Numbered from the stretch's first letter, positions 23,751 to 33,394 are shown. The stretch is 42,373 nucleotides of DNA from Nocardiopsis sp. CC223A (GCF_030766825.1 NZ_JASFDV010000064.1:1-42373), one strand, 5' to 3'. The notes: generated from the sequence alone by a model not told the origin. Numbers and translations are program-made.

Positions 23751-24674
23751 TCAGTACCCGTACCGCCGCCGACCCGGCGCCGTCATCGCGGCCACCAGCC
23801 GTCGCCGCCACGGCGGCAGCGCCTCGCGCCACCCCTGGTCGGCGCGCACCCCCACCGGTCCGGCGGTGAAGCGCATCGGGTTGCCCGACAGGGCGTGCCC
23901 CCGTGACAGCGACACCCCGTCCTTCAGGTCCGGGCACTCCCCCCGGTACCCGGCGAACTCGGCGATGCGTGCGAACTCCTCGTTCGGCGCGGCCGTGAAG
24001 TCCTCGTAGCGCACCCGCAGCGTGGGGGTGCCGCGCCGGGCCAGGGCGTCGAAGCAGGCGTTCTGCGCCATCCACTGCACCGCGGAGCGCCCCGCGGAGT
24101 AGCGGGCCATCTCCGGTTCGCTGCTGTCGGGCGAGGCGTCCGGCCGGGGCACCCGCTTGCTCCAGGAGTGCGCCACCGCCCGGGGGTCGCGGACCACGTG
24201 CAGCAGCCGCATCCGCGCCCCGTACCGCCAGCGCAGACAGGCGGCCAGGGAGGCGTGCTTGCTGGCGTCGATGATCACCGAGGAGCCGCTGACCAGGGCG
24301 ATCGCGGTGTACAGCCGGTGGTACAGCTCGGTGTAGCGGGCACTGCGCTCGGCCAGCGCCCCCTCCTCCGAACCGTTGAGCAGGACCGGCAGGAAACGGG
24401 TCCGGTCCACGCGGTCCTTGAGCCCCAGCACGCGCCGCACGTCCAGCCGCTGCCAGCCGCCGAACGCCTCCTTGCCCACGTCGGTCCAGAACCCGCAGTC
24501 GGCGAACGGCAGCCCGCACCCGCAGAACTCGTTCTCCATCACCCCGCGCCGCCACAGGTGCACCGTCTCGCCGACCGAGCAGAACCCGGGCAGCCCGCCC
24601 AGCAGCCGCTCGATCAGGGTCGATCCGGAGCGGCCCATGCCGCCGACGAACACCAGCCGGTATGCCTCTTCCAC
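23751..24674 (-). CDS. Sulfotransferase, second copy, with Cys-rich insert
   Basis: 307 residues from GTG 24674. The PAPS 5'-phosphosulfate loop LVFVGGMGRSGSTLIERLL occupies residues about 7-25 and the 3'-phosphate motif LLHVVRDPRAVAHSWSKR about 158-175. Near residues 48-62 lies NEFCGCGLPFADCGFW, a short insert with three cysteines found in a subgroup of sulfotransferases. SVIIDASKHASLAACL matches the acceptor-side segment. It differs clearly from the copy at 14515, so the two probably sulfate different positions or substrates. The 108 bases to GH26 hold a possible separate promoter. Confidence 0.87.
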   Translation of the reverse strand: MEEAYRLVFVGGMGRSGSTLIERLLGGLPGFCSVGETVHLWRRGVMENEFCGCGLPFADCGFWTDVGKEAFGGWQRLDVRRVLGLKDRVDRTRFLPVLLNGSEEGALAERSARYTELYHRLYTAIALVSGSSVIIDASKHASLAACLRWRYGARMRLLHVVRDPRAVAHSWSKRVPRPDASPDSSEPEMARYSAGRSAVQWMAQNACFDALARRGTPTLRVRYEDFTAAPNEEFARIAEFAGYRGECPDLKDGVSLSRGHALSGNPMRFTAGPVGVRADQGWREALPPWRRRLVAAMTAPGRRRYGY

Positions 24675-24687
24675 ACATCCAGGCTAT

Positions 24688-24697
24688 TACTTTCAGT
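24688..24697 (+). promoter_or_regulatory. TACWYTYAGT box upstream of the second sulfotransferase
   Basis: TACTTTCAGT on the plus strand, 13 bases upstream of the sulfotransferase start but pointing away from it. If it is functional here it is more likely an operator than a -10 box. Confidence 0.35.
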
Positions 24698-24741
24698 GAC
24701 CACTTGGTCCCACTGCGAGATAATCCCTCATGCGGGCATAC

Positions 24742-24784
24742 GACGGCCCCGGGCCGGGGGTTCGCGTCCCGGGCCGGGGCCGTC
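24742..24784. terminator. Hairpin downstream of the subtilase gene
   Basis: GACGGCCCCGG (24742-24752) pairs with CCGGGGCCGTC (24774-24784), with further GC pairing inside. It lies about 60 bases after the subtilase stop. Confidence 0.65.
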
Positions 24785-24846
24785 ATCATTCATCCGGGGT
24801 CAGGGGCGGGGTGTGGACGGGCGGGGTCTCCACATCCCGGTCCGGG

Positions 24847-26007
<1,161 letters not shown>

Positions 26008-26454
26008 TCTTCTTCTCCTCGATGGGGGTATGGGGGTGTTGCGGAAACAGCGCGGTATAACCGACCGTGATCAACCGGTCGCTCCTTTGCCGCGGTGTGC
26101 AACCTTAATGACCGGGTGTCCTTTACGCCAGAGTTCAGCGAATCTTTTTCGCCGTTCGCCTCGTCGGTACGCCCGGCCCCGAAGCGCGTGTCGCACCGGA
26201 TCGACCTGCGATCACTCCGGAACGCAATACCGCCCGACGCTTGTGCGGTGGGGTTTCGCGTTTCCCGGGAGAAGAAATGGGACGGCGTACCGCCGAAACT
26301 GGAACATGGTTTTACGATCGGAAACAAAGCAGAAATACGCGAATAACTCGTCCACCGTCTCGGGAAACCGGTCGAAACCGGCGGGACCCCCACACGGCCC
26401 GCACACGGTCCGCGCACACTCCGTCACAGCCCACCACCGGGTCCGTACACGACG
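26008..26454. other. AT-richer intergenic region upstream of the subtilase gene
   Basis: About 450 bases, noticeably lower in GC than the surroundings. It contains an inverted repeat CGACCG (26062-26067) / CGGTCG (26076-26081) close to the subtilase start. Open frames here do not look like genes. Confidence 0.45.
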
Positions 26455-26481
26455 ACGGGGCCGCCCGATGGGCGGCCCCGT
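26455..26481 (-). terminator. Hairpin after cysN
   Basis: A perfect 12-bp stem ACGGGGCCGCCC (26455-26466) / GGGCGGCCCCGT (26470-26481) with loop GAT, 13 bases past the cysN stop codon. Confidence 0.75.
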
Positions 26482-26494
26482 GCGTGCTCGGTGA

Positions 26495-27763
26495 CTAGTC
26501 GGCCCGGACGACCATCCCGGCGCCGACCGTGGCGTTGGTGGCCTCGTCGATGAGGATGAACCCGCCCGTCTGCCGGTTGCGCGAGTACTCGTCGACGAAC
26601 AGCGGCTGGGTGGAGCGCAGCCGCACCCGCCCGATCTCGTTGAGCGCCAGGTGGTCGGCCTGTTCGTCACGGTGCAGCGTGTTGACGTCCAGCCGGTAGC
26701 GCAGGTCCTTCACCATGACCTTCGCCGTGCGGGTGGTGTGCTTGACGATGAGCTTGGAACGCGGCGTCAGCTTGCGCGCGTCCGTCATCCAGCAGACCAT
26801 CGCCTCGATGTCCTGGGACGCCGTGGGCATGTTGTTGGGGCGGCAGATCATGTCGCCCCGGGAGATGTCGATCTCGTCCTCCAGCAGCAGGGTGACCGAC
26901 ATCGGCGCGAACGCCTCGGCGACCTCCCCGTCCGCCGTGGCGATCTTGGCGATCCGGCTGGTCAGCCCGGAGGGCAGGTGCACCACCTCGTCGCCCGGCT
27001 TGAGCACGCCCCCGGCGAGCTGGCCCGCGTAGCCGCGGTAGTCGTGCAGCTCGGGGTCGTCGGACCTGTGCGGCCGGATCACGTACTGCACCGGGAACCG
27101 CGCGTCGATGAGGTTGCGGTCCGAGGCGATGTGCACGTTCTCCAAGTGGTGCAGCAGCGAGGGGCCGCTGTACCAGGACATGTTCTCCGAGCGCTCCACC
27201 ACGTTGTCGCCGTGCAGGGCCGAGATGGGCACGAAGGTGAGGTCGCGCGCGTCCAGCTTGGCGGCGAAGTCGGTGAACTCCGCCTTGATCTCCTCGAACC
27301 GGTCCTGGTCGTAGTCGACCAGGTCCATCTTGTTGACCGCCAGGACCAGGTGCGGGACCTGGAGCAGGGTGGTGAGGAAGGCGTGCCGGCGGCTCTGCTC
27401 CTGGAGGCCCTTGCGCGCGTCCACCAGGATGATCGCCAGGTCGGCGGTGGAGGCCCCGGTCACCATGTTGCGGGTGTACTGGATGTGCCCGGGGGTGTCC
27501 GCGATGATGAACGTCCGCTTGGGCGTGGCGAAGTACCGGTAGGCCACGTCGATGGTGATGCCCTGTTCGCGCTCGGCCCGCAGGCCGTCGGTGAGCAGCG
27601 CGAGGTTGGTGTGCTCCTCACCGCGCGCGGCGCTGGTCCGCTCCACCGCGTCGAGCTGGTCCTCGAAGATCGACTTGGAGTCGAACAGCAGGCGGCCGAT
27701 CAGGGTGCTCTTGCCGTCGTCCACGGAGCCCGCCGTGGCGAACCGCAGGATGTCGTTGCTCAT
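26495..27763 (-). CDS. cysN: Sulfate adenylyltransferase, GTPase subunit 1
   Basis: With CysD it makes APS from ATP and sulfate, driven by GTP hydrolysis. 422 residues: the EF-Tu-like GTPase domain shows Walker A GSVDDGKSTLIGRLL (about 12-26), the switch region GITIDVAYRYF, DTPGHIQYTRNMVTGAS and NKMDLVDY, followed by two beta-barrel domains ending VGAGMVVRAD. The length shows there is no fused APS kinase (CysC) domain, unlike mycobacterial CysNC. ATG 27763 has AGGA upstream and lies 70 bases after the cysD stop. As last gene of a transferase-cysQ-cysD-cysN group it probably feeds PAPS-dependent sulfation, although a role in general sulfur assimilation cannot be excluded. Confidence 0.96.
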   Translation of the reverse strand: MSNDILRFATAGSVDDGKSTLIGRLLFDSKSIFEDQLDAVERTSAARGEEHTNLALLTDGLRAEREQGITIDVAYRYFATPKRTFIIADTPGHIQYTRNMVTGASTADLAIILVDARKGLQEQSRRHAFLTTLLQVPHLVLAVNKMDLVDYDQDRFEEIKAEFTDFAAKLDARDLTFVPISALHGDNVVERSENMSWYSGPSLLHHLENVHIASDRNLIDARFPVQYVIRPHRSDDPELHDYRGYAGQLAGGVLKPGDEVVHLPSGLTSRIAKIATADGEVAEAFAPMSVTLLLEDEIDISRGDMICRPNNMPTASQDIEAMVCWMTDARKLTPRSKLIVKHTTRTAKVMVKDLRYRLDVNTLHRDEQADHLALNEIGRVRLRSTQPLFVDEYSRNRQTGGFILIDEATNATVGAGMVVRAD

Positions 27764-27833
27764 GCTCGCTGGTCCTATGTGGGAAGGGATGCGTCCGAAG
27801 GACGGGAGTGGTGGCCCATCGGCGACGGGCGGG

Positions 27834-28766
27834 CTAGAAGTAGCCCTCGCGCTTGCGGTCCTCCATCGCGGCCTCACTGGCGCGGTCGTCGGCCCTGGTC
27901 TGTCCGCGCTCGGTGATCCGCGTCGCGGCGATCTCGGCGATGATGTCGTCGAGCTCCACGGCGGTCGACTTGACCGCGCCGGTGCAGGTGAGGTCGCCCA
28001 CCGTGCGGTAGCGCACGGTCTCGGTGAAGGGGACCTCGGCGTCGTCGCGCGCGATGATCGGGGAGTCGGCGAGCAGGATGCCGTCGCGCTCGAACACGCT
28101 GCGCTCGTGGGCGAAGTAGATGGAGGGCAGCTCCAGCTTTTCCCGCTGGATATAGGCCCACACGTCCAGCTCGGTCCAGTTGGAGATCGGGAAGACCCGG
28201 ATGTGCTCGCCCCGGTCGATGCGGGTGTTGAACACGCTCCACAGCTCGGGGCGCTGGTTCTTGGGGTCCCACTGGCCGAACTCGTCGCGGAAGGAGAACA
28301 CGCGCTCCTTGGCGCGGGCCTTCTCCTCGTCGCGGCGGGCGCCGCCGAAGGCCGCGTCGAACCCGTGCTCCTCGATGGCCTCCAGCAGGGCGGCGGTCTG
28401 TAGGCGGTTGCGGCTGGCCCAGCGGCCGGTGGGCTCGGCGACCTTGCCCGCGTCGATCTGCTCCTGGACGGAGGCGACGACCAGGCGCACCCCGGCCTGC
28501 TCGACCCGGCGGTCCCGGAACTCGATGACCTCGGGGAAGTTGTGGCCGGTGTCGACGTGCATGACCGGGAACGGAACGGCGCCCGGCCAGAAGGCCTTCT
28601 CGGCGAGGCGGAGCATGACGATCGAGTCCTTGCCGCCGGAGAAGAGCAGCACCGGCCGCTCGAACTCCGCGGCCACCTCGCGCATGATGAAGATCGCCTC
28701 GGCCTCAAGGACGTCCAGCTGGGAGAGCTGGTAGCGCCCGGGCGTCTGCTGACTCGCCTGACCCAT
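27834..28766 (-). CDS. cysD: Sulfate adenylyltransferase, catalytic subunit 2
   Basis: Catalytic half of the bacterial ATP sulfurylase, forming APS and pyrophosphate. 310 residues. The PP-loop LLFSGGKDSIVMLRLAEK lies about 40-57; MHVDTGHNFPEVIEFRD, FGGARRDEEKARAKERVFSFRD and FPISNWTELDVWAYI are the usual CysD landmarks, and the C-terminus MEDRKREGYF is typical. ATG 28766 is the natural start. The gene is 61 bases downstream of cysQ and 70 bases upstream of cysN on the same strand. Confidence 0.97.
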   Translation of the reverse strand: MGQASQQTPGRYQLSQLDVLEAEAIFIMREVAAEFERPVLLFSGGKDSIVMLRLAEKAFWPGAVPFPVMHVDTGHNFPEVIEFRDRRVEQAGVRLVVASVQEQIDAGKVAEPTGRWASRNRLQTAALLEAIEEHGFDAAFGGARRDEEKARAKERVFSFRDEFGQWDPKNQRPELWSVFNTRIDRGEHIRVFPISNWTELDVWAYIQREKLELPSIYFAHERSVFERDGILLADSPIIARDDAEVPFTETVRYRTVGDLTCTGAVKSTAVELDDIIAEIAATRITERGQTRADDRASEAAMEDRKREGYF

Positions 28767-28827
28767 GAATCCGCCTTAGAGATACCGCTGGGGGCACCGG
28801 TTCGACCGACGGCGGAGGGTCTTTCGT

Positions 28828-29619
28828 CTAGCCCCCCGCGTGCGGACCGGCGCTGTCCAGGTCCGCGCCGTCGCGGATGCTTGCCAACAACATACCCGAC
28901 AATTCCGATCGACATACAAGGACATCGGGGAGTAGCGGGTCGGCTACGTTATAGCGCAGGGGAGAGCCGTCGATCCGGGAGGTGTGCAGGCCGGACGCCT
29001 GGGCGACCGCCACCGGGGCGGCCGTGTCCCACTCGTACTGGCCACCGGCGTGGACGTAGATGTCGGCCATGCCCAACAGTACCGAACAGATCTTGGCGCC
29101 CGCCGACCCCATCGGGATCAGCTCGGCGCCCAGCTGGGTGGCCATCCGCTGCGCGAACGCGGGCGGGCGCGAGCGGCTGACCGTGATCCGCAGCCGCTGT
29201 CCCGACGGGCGCTCCTCGGGCAGCCACGGCGGGTCCACCGTCGACAGGGTGCTGCCCTGGGCGGGCAGCGCGACCGCCCCGGCGACCAGCGCGCCGTTCT
29301 CCCACAGGGCCACGTGCACCGCCCAGTCGACCCGGCCGGCCTCGGCGAACTCGCGGGTGCCGTCCAGCGGATCGATGATCCACACCCGGCGGGCGCGCAG
29401 CCGGGCGTGGTCGTCCGCACCCTCCTCGGAGAGCACCGCGTCACTGGGGCGCAGCCGGCCCAGCGCGGAGAACAGGAACTCGTGCGAGGTACGGTCGCCC
29501 AGCGTGCGCAGGACGTCGGGCTCGTCGAAGCCGTGCCGGGCGCGCAGGCGCAGCAGCAGCTGCCCCGCCTCGCTCGCCAGGTCGCGGGCCACCTCATGAT
29601 CGTTTCGGATGTTCTTCAC
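28828..29619 (-). CDS. cysQ: 3'(2'),5'-bisphosphate nucleotidase (PAP phosphatase)
   Basis: Hydrolyses PAP, the by-product of sulfotransferases, to AMP; PAP build-up would otherwise inhibit them. 263 residues of the inositol monophosphatase superfamily. Metal-binding residues are seen in VLSEEGADDH (Glu near 65) and WIIDPLDGTREF (Asp near 83 and 86); the last motif is in QYEWDTAAPVAVAQASGL (Asp near 207). The start is GTG 29619, only 3 bases after the stop of the priming transferase, so the two are almost certainly one transcript. That link is uncommon and is the main reason to propose sulfation of the polysaccharide. Confidence 0.92.
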   Translation of the reverse strand: MKNIRNDHEVARDLASEAGQLLLRLRARHGFDEPDVLRTLGDRTSHEFLFSALGRLRPSDAVLSEEGADDHARLRARRVWIIDPLDGTREFAEAGRVDWAVHVALWENGALVAGAVALPAQGSTLSTVDPPWLPEERPSGQRLRITVSRSRPPAFAQRMATQLGAELIPMGSAGAKICSVLLGMADIYVHAGGQYEWDTAAPVAVAQASGLHTSRIDGSPLRYNVADPLLPDVLVCRSELSGMLLASIRDGADLDSAGPHAGG

Positions 29620-29622
29620 CGT

Positions 29623-31125
29623 TCAGTACGCCCCCGCCCCACGGATCACCGCTGACCACGTCTTCCACAGGATCTGGATGTCCAACGTCAGCGACCAGTT
29701 TTCCACGTAGCGCAGATCCAGACGGACCGATTCCTCCCATGAGAGGTCGGATCGGCCGCTGACCTGCCACAGCCCCGTCAGCCCCGGTTTGACCACCAGC
29801 CTGCGGCGGACGTCGTGCCCGTAGCGGGCGACCTCCTCCGGAAGCGGCGGCCGGGGGCCGACCAGGGACATCTCGCCCCGGACCACGTTGACCAGCTGGG
29901 GCAGCTCGTCGAGCGAGTACCGGCGCAACCAGGCCCCGATCGGGGTCACCCTGGGGTCCCGTCGCATCTTGAACAGCACACCGTCGTGCTCGTTGCGGGA
30001 CCGCAGCGCCGCCTTCAGCGATTCGGCCCCGACCACCATGGTACGGAACTTGTACACCGGGAACTCGGAGCCACCCCGGCCTACGCGCGTCTGGGTGAAG
30101 AAGACCGGGCCGCCGTCCTCCCACCGGATGAGCACGGCGAGCACCAGGAACAGGGGGGACAGCAGGGCCAGGGCCAGCGCCGCGGCACCGCGGTCGAAGA
30201 CGCTCTTGAGGATCCGGCGCGCCCCGGCGAGCTCGGGGTGCTCCACGTGCAGCAGGGGGAGCCCGGCGACGGGGCGGATGGTGGTGCGCGGCCCGGCGAC
30301 CTCCATGAGGGCGGAGGCGACGAGGAGTTCGGTGCCGGACTTCTCCAGCCGCCAGGCCAGGCGGCGCAGCTCGACGCCGTCCATCTCGGGGCAGGCCAGG
30401 ACCGCGACGGTGGCGGCACCGACCAGGGCTGCGGCGTCGGCGGCCCCGGTGAAGGAGCCCAGGACCGGGCAGCCCTCGACCTCGGCGGCCCCCGCCGCCA
30501 CCTCGTGTTCGGGCAGGCAGACGCCGACCACGCGCATACCGTGGTAGACCTCGCCGCGGAAGCGCCGGATGAGGTCGCCGGCGGCCGACCGGTGGCCGAC
30601 CACGACGACCCCGTTCATGCAGTCGCCGAACCGGCGGCGGCGGTGCAGTGCCTTGCGCCGGGCGTAGCGCAACGCGAGGGTGGCCGACAGCACCAGCGGC
30701 AGGGTGACCAGGACGTAGCCGCGGGCGAGGTCGAACTTGACCGCGTAGGCGACGATGGCGGTGCCGGCGGCCAGGGCGAGTCCGGCCACGGCGACCCGGC
30801 GGTACTCCTCGGTGCCCACCCCGAGGAAGCGGCGGGCGTAGCCGCCGGACAGGCAGACGAACAGGCACCACAGCGGCGGCAGGGCCAGGGAGAGCCACAG
30901 GTAGGGGACGGTGGTGGCGGCGGCGAGCGCCCCGTGGAAGCGGACACCGGTGCCGATCAGGCCCGCGCCCAGGGCCGCGACCAGGTCGAGCACCAGCAGT
31001 CCGGCCACATAGGTGCGCATCCACGGCCGGGGCGGCAGGGGCAGGGAGCCGACCTCCGGCATGGCGGACGCCGGTACCGCCACCATTCGCTCCCGGACAT
31101 CCTTCACCCCACTACTTGCGACCAT
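29623..31125 (-). CDS. Undecaprenyl-phosphate sugar-1-phosphate transferase (priming enzyme, WbaP/WcaJ type)
   Basis: 500 residues from ATG 31125 with GGGGG just upstream. Four hydrophobic helices fill about residues 35-160, a Rossmann-like CoA-binding-type domain follows (VVVVGHRSAAGDLIRRF, about 172-290), and the C-terminal Bac_transf domain begins near 310. That domain shows the reentrant helix ALALALLSPLFLVLAVLIRW, the VFFTQTRVGRGGSEFPVYKF segment, the DELPQLVNVVRGEMSLVGPR region with the catalytic Asp-Glu, and GLWQVSGRSDLSW. Such enzymes load the first sugar phosphate onto undecaprenyl phosphate and so start capsule or exopolysaccharide synthesis. First gene of an apparent operon with cysQ, cysD and cysN. 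Confidence 0.95.
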   Translation of the reverse strand: MVASSGVKDVRERMVAVPASAMPEVGSLPLPPRPWMRTYVAGLLVLDLVAALGAGLIGTGVRFHGALAAATTVPYLWLSLALPPLWCLFVCLSGGYARRFLGVGTEEYRRVAVAGLALAAGTAIVAYAVKFDLARGYVLVTLPLVLSATLALRYARRKALHRRRRFGDCMNGVVVVGHRSAAGDLIRRFRGEVYHGMRVVGVCLPEHEVAAGAAEVEGCPVLGSFTGAADAAALVGAATVAVLACPEMDGVELRRLAWRLEKSGTELLVASALMEVAGPRTTIRPVAGLPLLHVEHPELAGARRILKSVFDRGAAALALALLSPLFLVLAVLIRWEDGGPVFFTQTRVGRGGSEFPVYKFRTMVVGAESLKAALRSRNEHDGVLFKMRRDPRVTPIGAWLRRYSLDELPQLVNVVRGEMSLVGPRPPLPEEVARYGHDVRRRLVVKPGLTGLWQVSGRSDLSWEESVRLDLRYVENWSLTLDIQILWKTWSAVIRGAGAY

Positions 31126-31205
31126 GTATCCCCCAAGACCGACGCCGGTCCGAAAGTCATCACTGCACGTCATCGACCGAGAGGCGGCATGCCACTCTGA
31201 CAGTA

Positions 31206-31215
31206 ACTAAAAGTA
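31206..31215 (-). promoter_or_regulatory. TACWYTYAGT box before the priming transferase
   Basis: On the minus strand it reads TACTTTTAGT, directly followed by a second weaker copy TACTGTCAGA with a 10-base period. It is 80 bases upstream of the transferase ATG and just downstream of a terminator hairpin, the right place for an operon promoter. Confidence 0.5.
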
Positions 31216-31256
31216 GTGGAAAAGTCGCTCTGTGTGTCCTCTTGTCGACGAAGAAA

Positions 31257-31300
31257 GGCCGGTCGACGCGGGAATGTGTCCCTCCCGATACCGACCGGCC
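31257..31300 (-). terminator. Terminator-like structure insulating the priming-transferase operon
   Basis: GGCCGGTCG (31257-31265) pairs with CGACCGGCC (31292-31300), with a smaller stem in the loop. On the minus strand it is followed by TTTCTTCG. It would stop read-through from the pth side before the transferase promoter. Confidence 0.6.
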
Positions 31301-31742
31301 CGTGATCCGGACTACTGACGGACCACCCGACCACCTGACCGAAACCCCTCAGCCGTGTCACACCACCAGGGGGCGGGTCCGGATCTGGAAGACCGAGGTC
31401 CACACGGCGGCGAAGGTCACCGCCCGCACCGCCCGGTGTCGGGTGGGGGCCGAGCCCCACCGGGAACCGCACCGCTCCACCGGGCAGACCGAGGACTTCC
31501 GCCCCCGGCTCGCTCGGGCGCGGAGCCGCGGCGAGGCGTCCGGCGTCAGCCGACCGTCCACCCGGCCGGGACCCGGCCACAACAGGCGGGAGACGACTCC
31601 CGGACACGGGAGATGAGGACGCCCGCGGCCTGCACCCCCGTGTGCCCGGGGCGCGGGGAACGCCCGCCCCGCCCCCGGAGCCGGGGGGAGACGATTCGCC
31701 CTCCGGTCGGGGCCGGGCGGGTGGGCGGCGGCCCGGGGGCCG
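31301..31742. other. Intergenic region between pth and the priming-transferase operon
   Basis: About 440 bases with no supported gene; the open frames have no recognisable domain or ribosome site. This is the boundary between the core pth-glmU block and the accessory region. Confidence 0.45.
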
Positions 31743-32318
31743 TCAGGCGGCCGTGTGGTAGATGTTCTGGGCCCGCTCCAGGCCGTCCGTCAGCACCGTG
31801 CGGACCGCGTCCGCCGCCCGGTCGACGTTGAGGTCGAGTTCCCCGCGCTCGGTCGAGGAGAAGTCACGCAGCACGTACGCCGCCGGGTCCATCCGGCCCG
31901 GCGGCCGGCCCACCCCGAACCGGACCCGCAGGTAGTCCGGTCCGCCCAGGGAACCGGTGATGGACTTGAGCCCGTTGTGCCCGCCCGAGCCGCCGCCCTT
32001 CTTGAGCTTCAGGGCGCCGAAGTCGATGTCCATCTCGTCGTGCACGACGACGACCCGCTCCATCGGCACCTTGTAGAACTTGGCCAGCGCCGACACCGGC
32101 CCGCCCGAGAGGTTCATGTAGGTGCGCGGCTTGGCCAGCACCACCGCCACGCCCTCCAGGCGGGTCTCCACCACCTCGGCGTGCGCCTTGTGCGCCTTCC
32201 AGCGCTCGCCGCCCGCCAGCGCGTCCACCACCATGAAGCCCGCGTTGTGCCGGTTCCCGGCGTACTTGGGCCCGGGGTTGCCCAGCCCGACGACCAGCCA
32301 GCGCTCGGTCTCCGCCAT
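31743..32318 (-). CDS. pth: Peptidyl-tRNA hydrolase
   Basis: Releases tRNA from peptidyl-tRNA that drops off the ribosome. 191 residues. Conserved: WLVVGLGNPGPKYAGNRHNA with the Asn-His pair (about 6-25), LAKPRTYMNLSG, VVVVHDEMDIDFG with the catalytic Asp, and KKGGGSGGHNGLKSI. ATG 32318 is preceded by GGAGGAAGAAGGA. Last gene of the glmU-prs-rplY-pth block; 106 bases separate it from rplY, including a strong hairpin, so it may have its own promoter. Confidence 0.97.
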   Translation of the reverse strand: MAETERWLVVGLGNPGPKYAGNRHNAGFMVVDALAGGERWKAHKAHAEVVETRLEGVAVVLAKPRTYMNLSGGPVSALAKFYKVPMERVVVVHDEMDIDFGALKLKKGGGSGGHNGLKSITGSLGGPDYLRVRFGVGRPPGRMDPAAYVLRDFSSTERGELDLNVDRAADAVRTVLTDGLERAQNIYHTAA

Positions 32319-32367
32319 GTCCTTCTTCCTCCACCGTCCCCACACGGGGACGAGCCTACAGACGAAA

Positions 32368-32406
32368 GACCGGGCGCGCGGCTCCGGTGGAGCCGCGCGC
32401 CCGGTC
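32368..32406 (-). terminator. Strong terminator hairpin after rplY
   Basis: A perfect 18-bp stem (32368-32385 / 32389-32406) with loop GGT, followed on the minus strand by GTCTTTCG. It lies about 20 bases past the rplY stop. Confidence 0.85.
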
Positions 32407-32424
32407 GACGTACGGTGCCGAGGA

Positions 32425-33015
32425 TTACTCGGCGGCGGCCTCGGCGGCCTCGGCGGCCTCGCCCTCGGCGGCCTCCTCGACGCGCGGCGCGGAGACGTTG
32501 AGGACGATCGACTCGGGGTCGGTCACCAGGGTGGCGCCGGCCGGCAGCTTCAGGTCGGCGGCGGTCACGGTGGTGCCGATCTCCAGGCCGTCGATGTTGA
32601 ACTCGACGCCCTCGGGGATGTGGGTGGCCTCGGCCTCGATGGTCACGGTGACGAGCTCCTGGGTGAGCACACCGGCGCCCTTGATCTCGCCCACCAGGTT
32701 CACCTGGAGCTCGACCTCGACCTTCTCGCCCTTGGAGACGACGAGCAGGTCGACGTGCTCCAGGAAGCCCTTGATGGCGTCGCGCTGGACGCTCTTGGGC
32801 AGGGCCAGGTTGTCCTTGTCCAGGCCCTCCAGGCGGAGCAGGACGTTCGGGGTCTTCAGGGCGAGCATGAGATCGTGGCCCGGCAGGTTCAGGTGGCGGG
32901 GCTCGGTGCCGTGGCCGTAGAGGACGGCCGGCACCTTACCCGCGCGGCGGGCGCGACGGGAGGCGCCCTTGCCGAATTCCGTGCGGGGCTCGGCAGCGAT
33001 ACGTACCTCGGACAC
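32425..33015 (-). CDS. rplY: 50S ribosomal protein L25 / general stress protein Ctc
   Basis: Binds 5S rRNA in the large subunit. 196 residues from GTG 33015 with GAGGAG seven bases upstream. The L25 domain (about 5-92) contains RTEFGKGASRRARRAGKVPAVLYGHG and KSVQRDAIKGFLEHVDLL; the TL5/Ctc C-terminal beta domain follows (GVEFNIDGLEIGTTVTAADL). The tail is a Glu/Ala repeat (EEAAEGEAAEAAEAAAE), usual for actinobacterial members. Upstream frame is open but has no ribosome site. Confidence 0.96.
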   Translation of the reverse strand: MSEVRIAAEPRTEFGKGASRRARRAGKVPAVLYGHGTEPRHLNLPGHDLMLALKTPNVLLRLEGLDKDNLALPKSVQRDAIKGFLEHVDLLVVSKGEKVEVELQVNLVGEIKGAGVLTQELVTVTIEAEATHIPEGVEFNIDGLEIGTTVTAADLKLPAGATLVTDPESIVLNVSAPRVEEAAEGEAAEAAEAAAE

Positions 33016-33362
33016 GACAAAACTCCTCGGGTTCAACCCCGCAGCACGGGGAACACGACTCCAGTAGTACGAACGATTCCCGCTCTCAGCGGGGAAGCGG
33101 CGGGGTCTCCCCGGTAGGGGACGCGACCGCCCTGGTTCCAGGCGTGCCCGGCGAGTCGCCACCGGACCCGACCGGCCCGGGAACGCTCGTCGCGCACCCC
33201 TGCCCTCGCGTCCGCACGAAGCCGAACGAGGCTCCGCTCGGGCACGGGGACACTCGGTCAAGTCTACTGGTTCCGGGGACGACTCCGTACATGCCCCACC
33301 GCGGCCCCTTCGCCGCACGCGCGGCCACCGGGGGCGGTGTGCCGGTGAGGGAAGGGACACGC
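33016..33362. other. Intergenic region between prs and rplY
   Basis: Part of a 414-base gap that contains the two hairpins after prs and presumably the rplY promoter. No gene is supported here. Confidence 0.45.
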
Positions 33363-33394
33363 GGGCGGGGGATACGTCCGGATATCCCCCGCCC
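33363..33394 (-). terminator. Second hairpin downstream of prs
   Basis: A perfect 12-bp stem GGGCGGGGGATA (33363-33374) / TATCCCCCGCCC (33383-33394) with an 8-base loop. Confidence 0.7.

Noticed and set aside
24495..24560. Zinc finger in the second sulfotransferase
   Set aside because: Only three cysteines are present close together and this insert is known in a sulfotransferase subgroup; there is no evidence for metal binding.
26095..26346. Plus-strand open frame of 83 codons upstream of the subtilase gene
   Set aside because: No ribosome site, and third positions lack the G/C bias of real genes in this window.
31170..31607. Minus-strand open frame of 145 codons before the priming transferase
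   Set aside because: Arg/Pro/Gly-rich, no ribosome site, overlaps a terminator-like hairpin and the candidate promoter.
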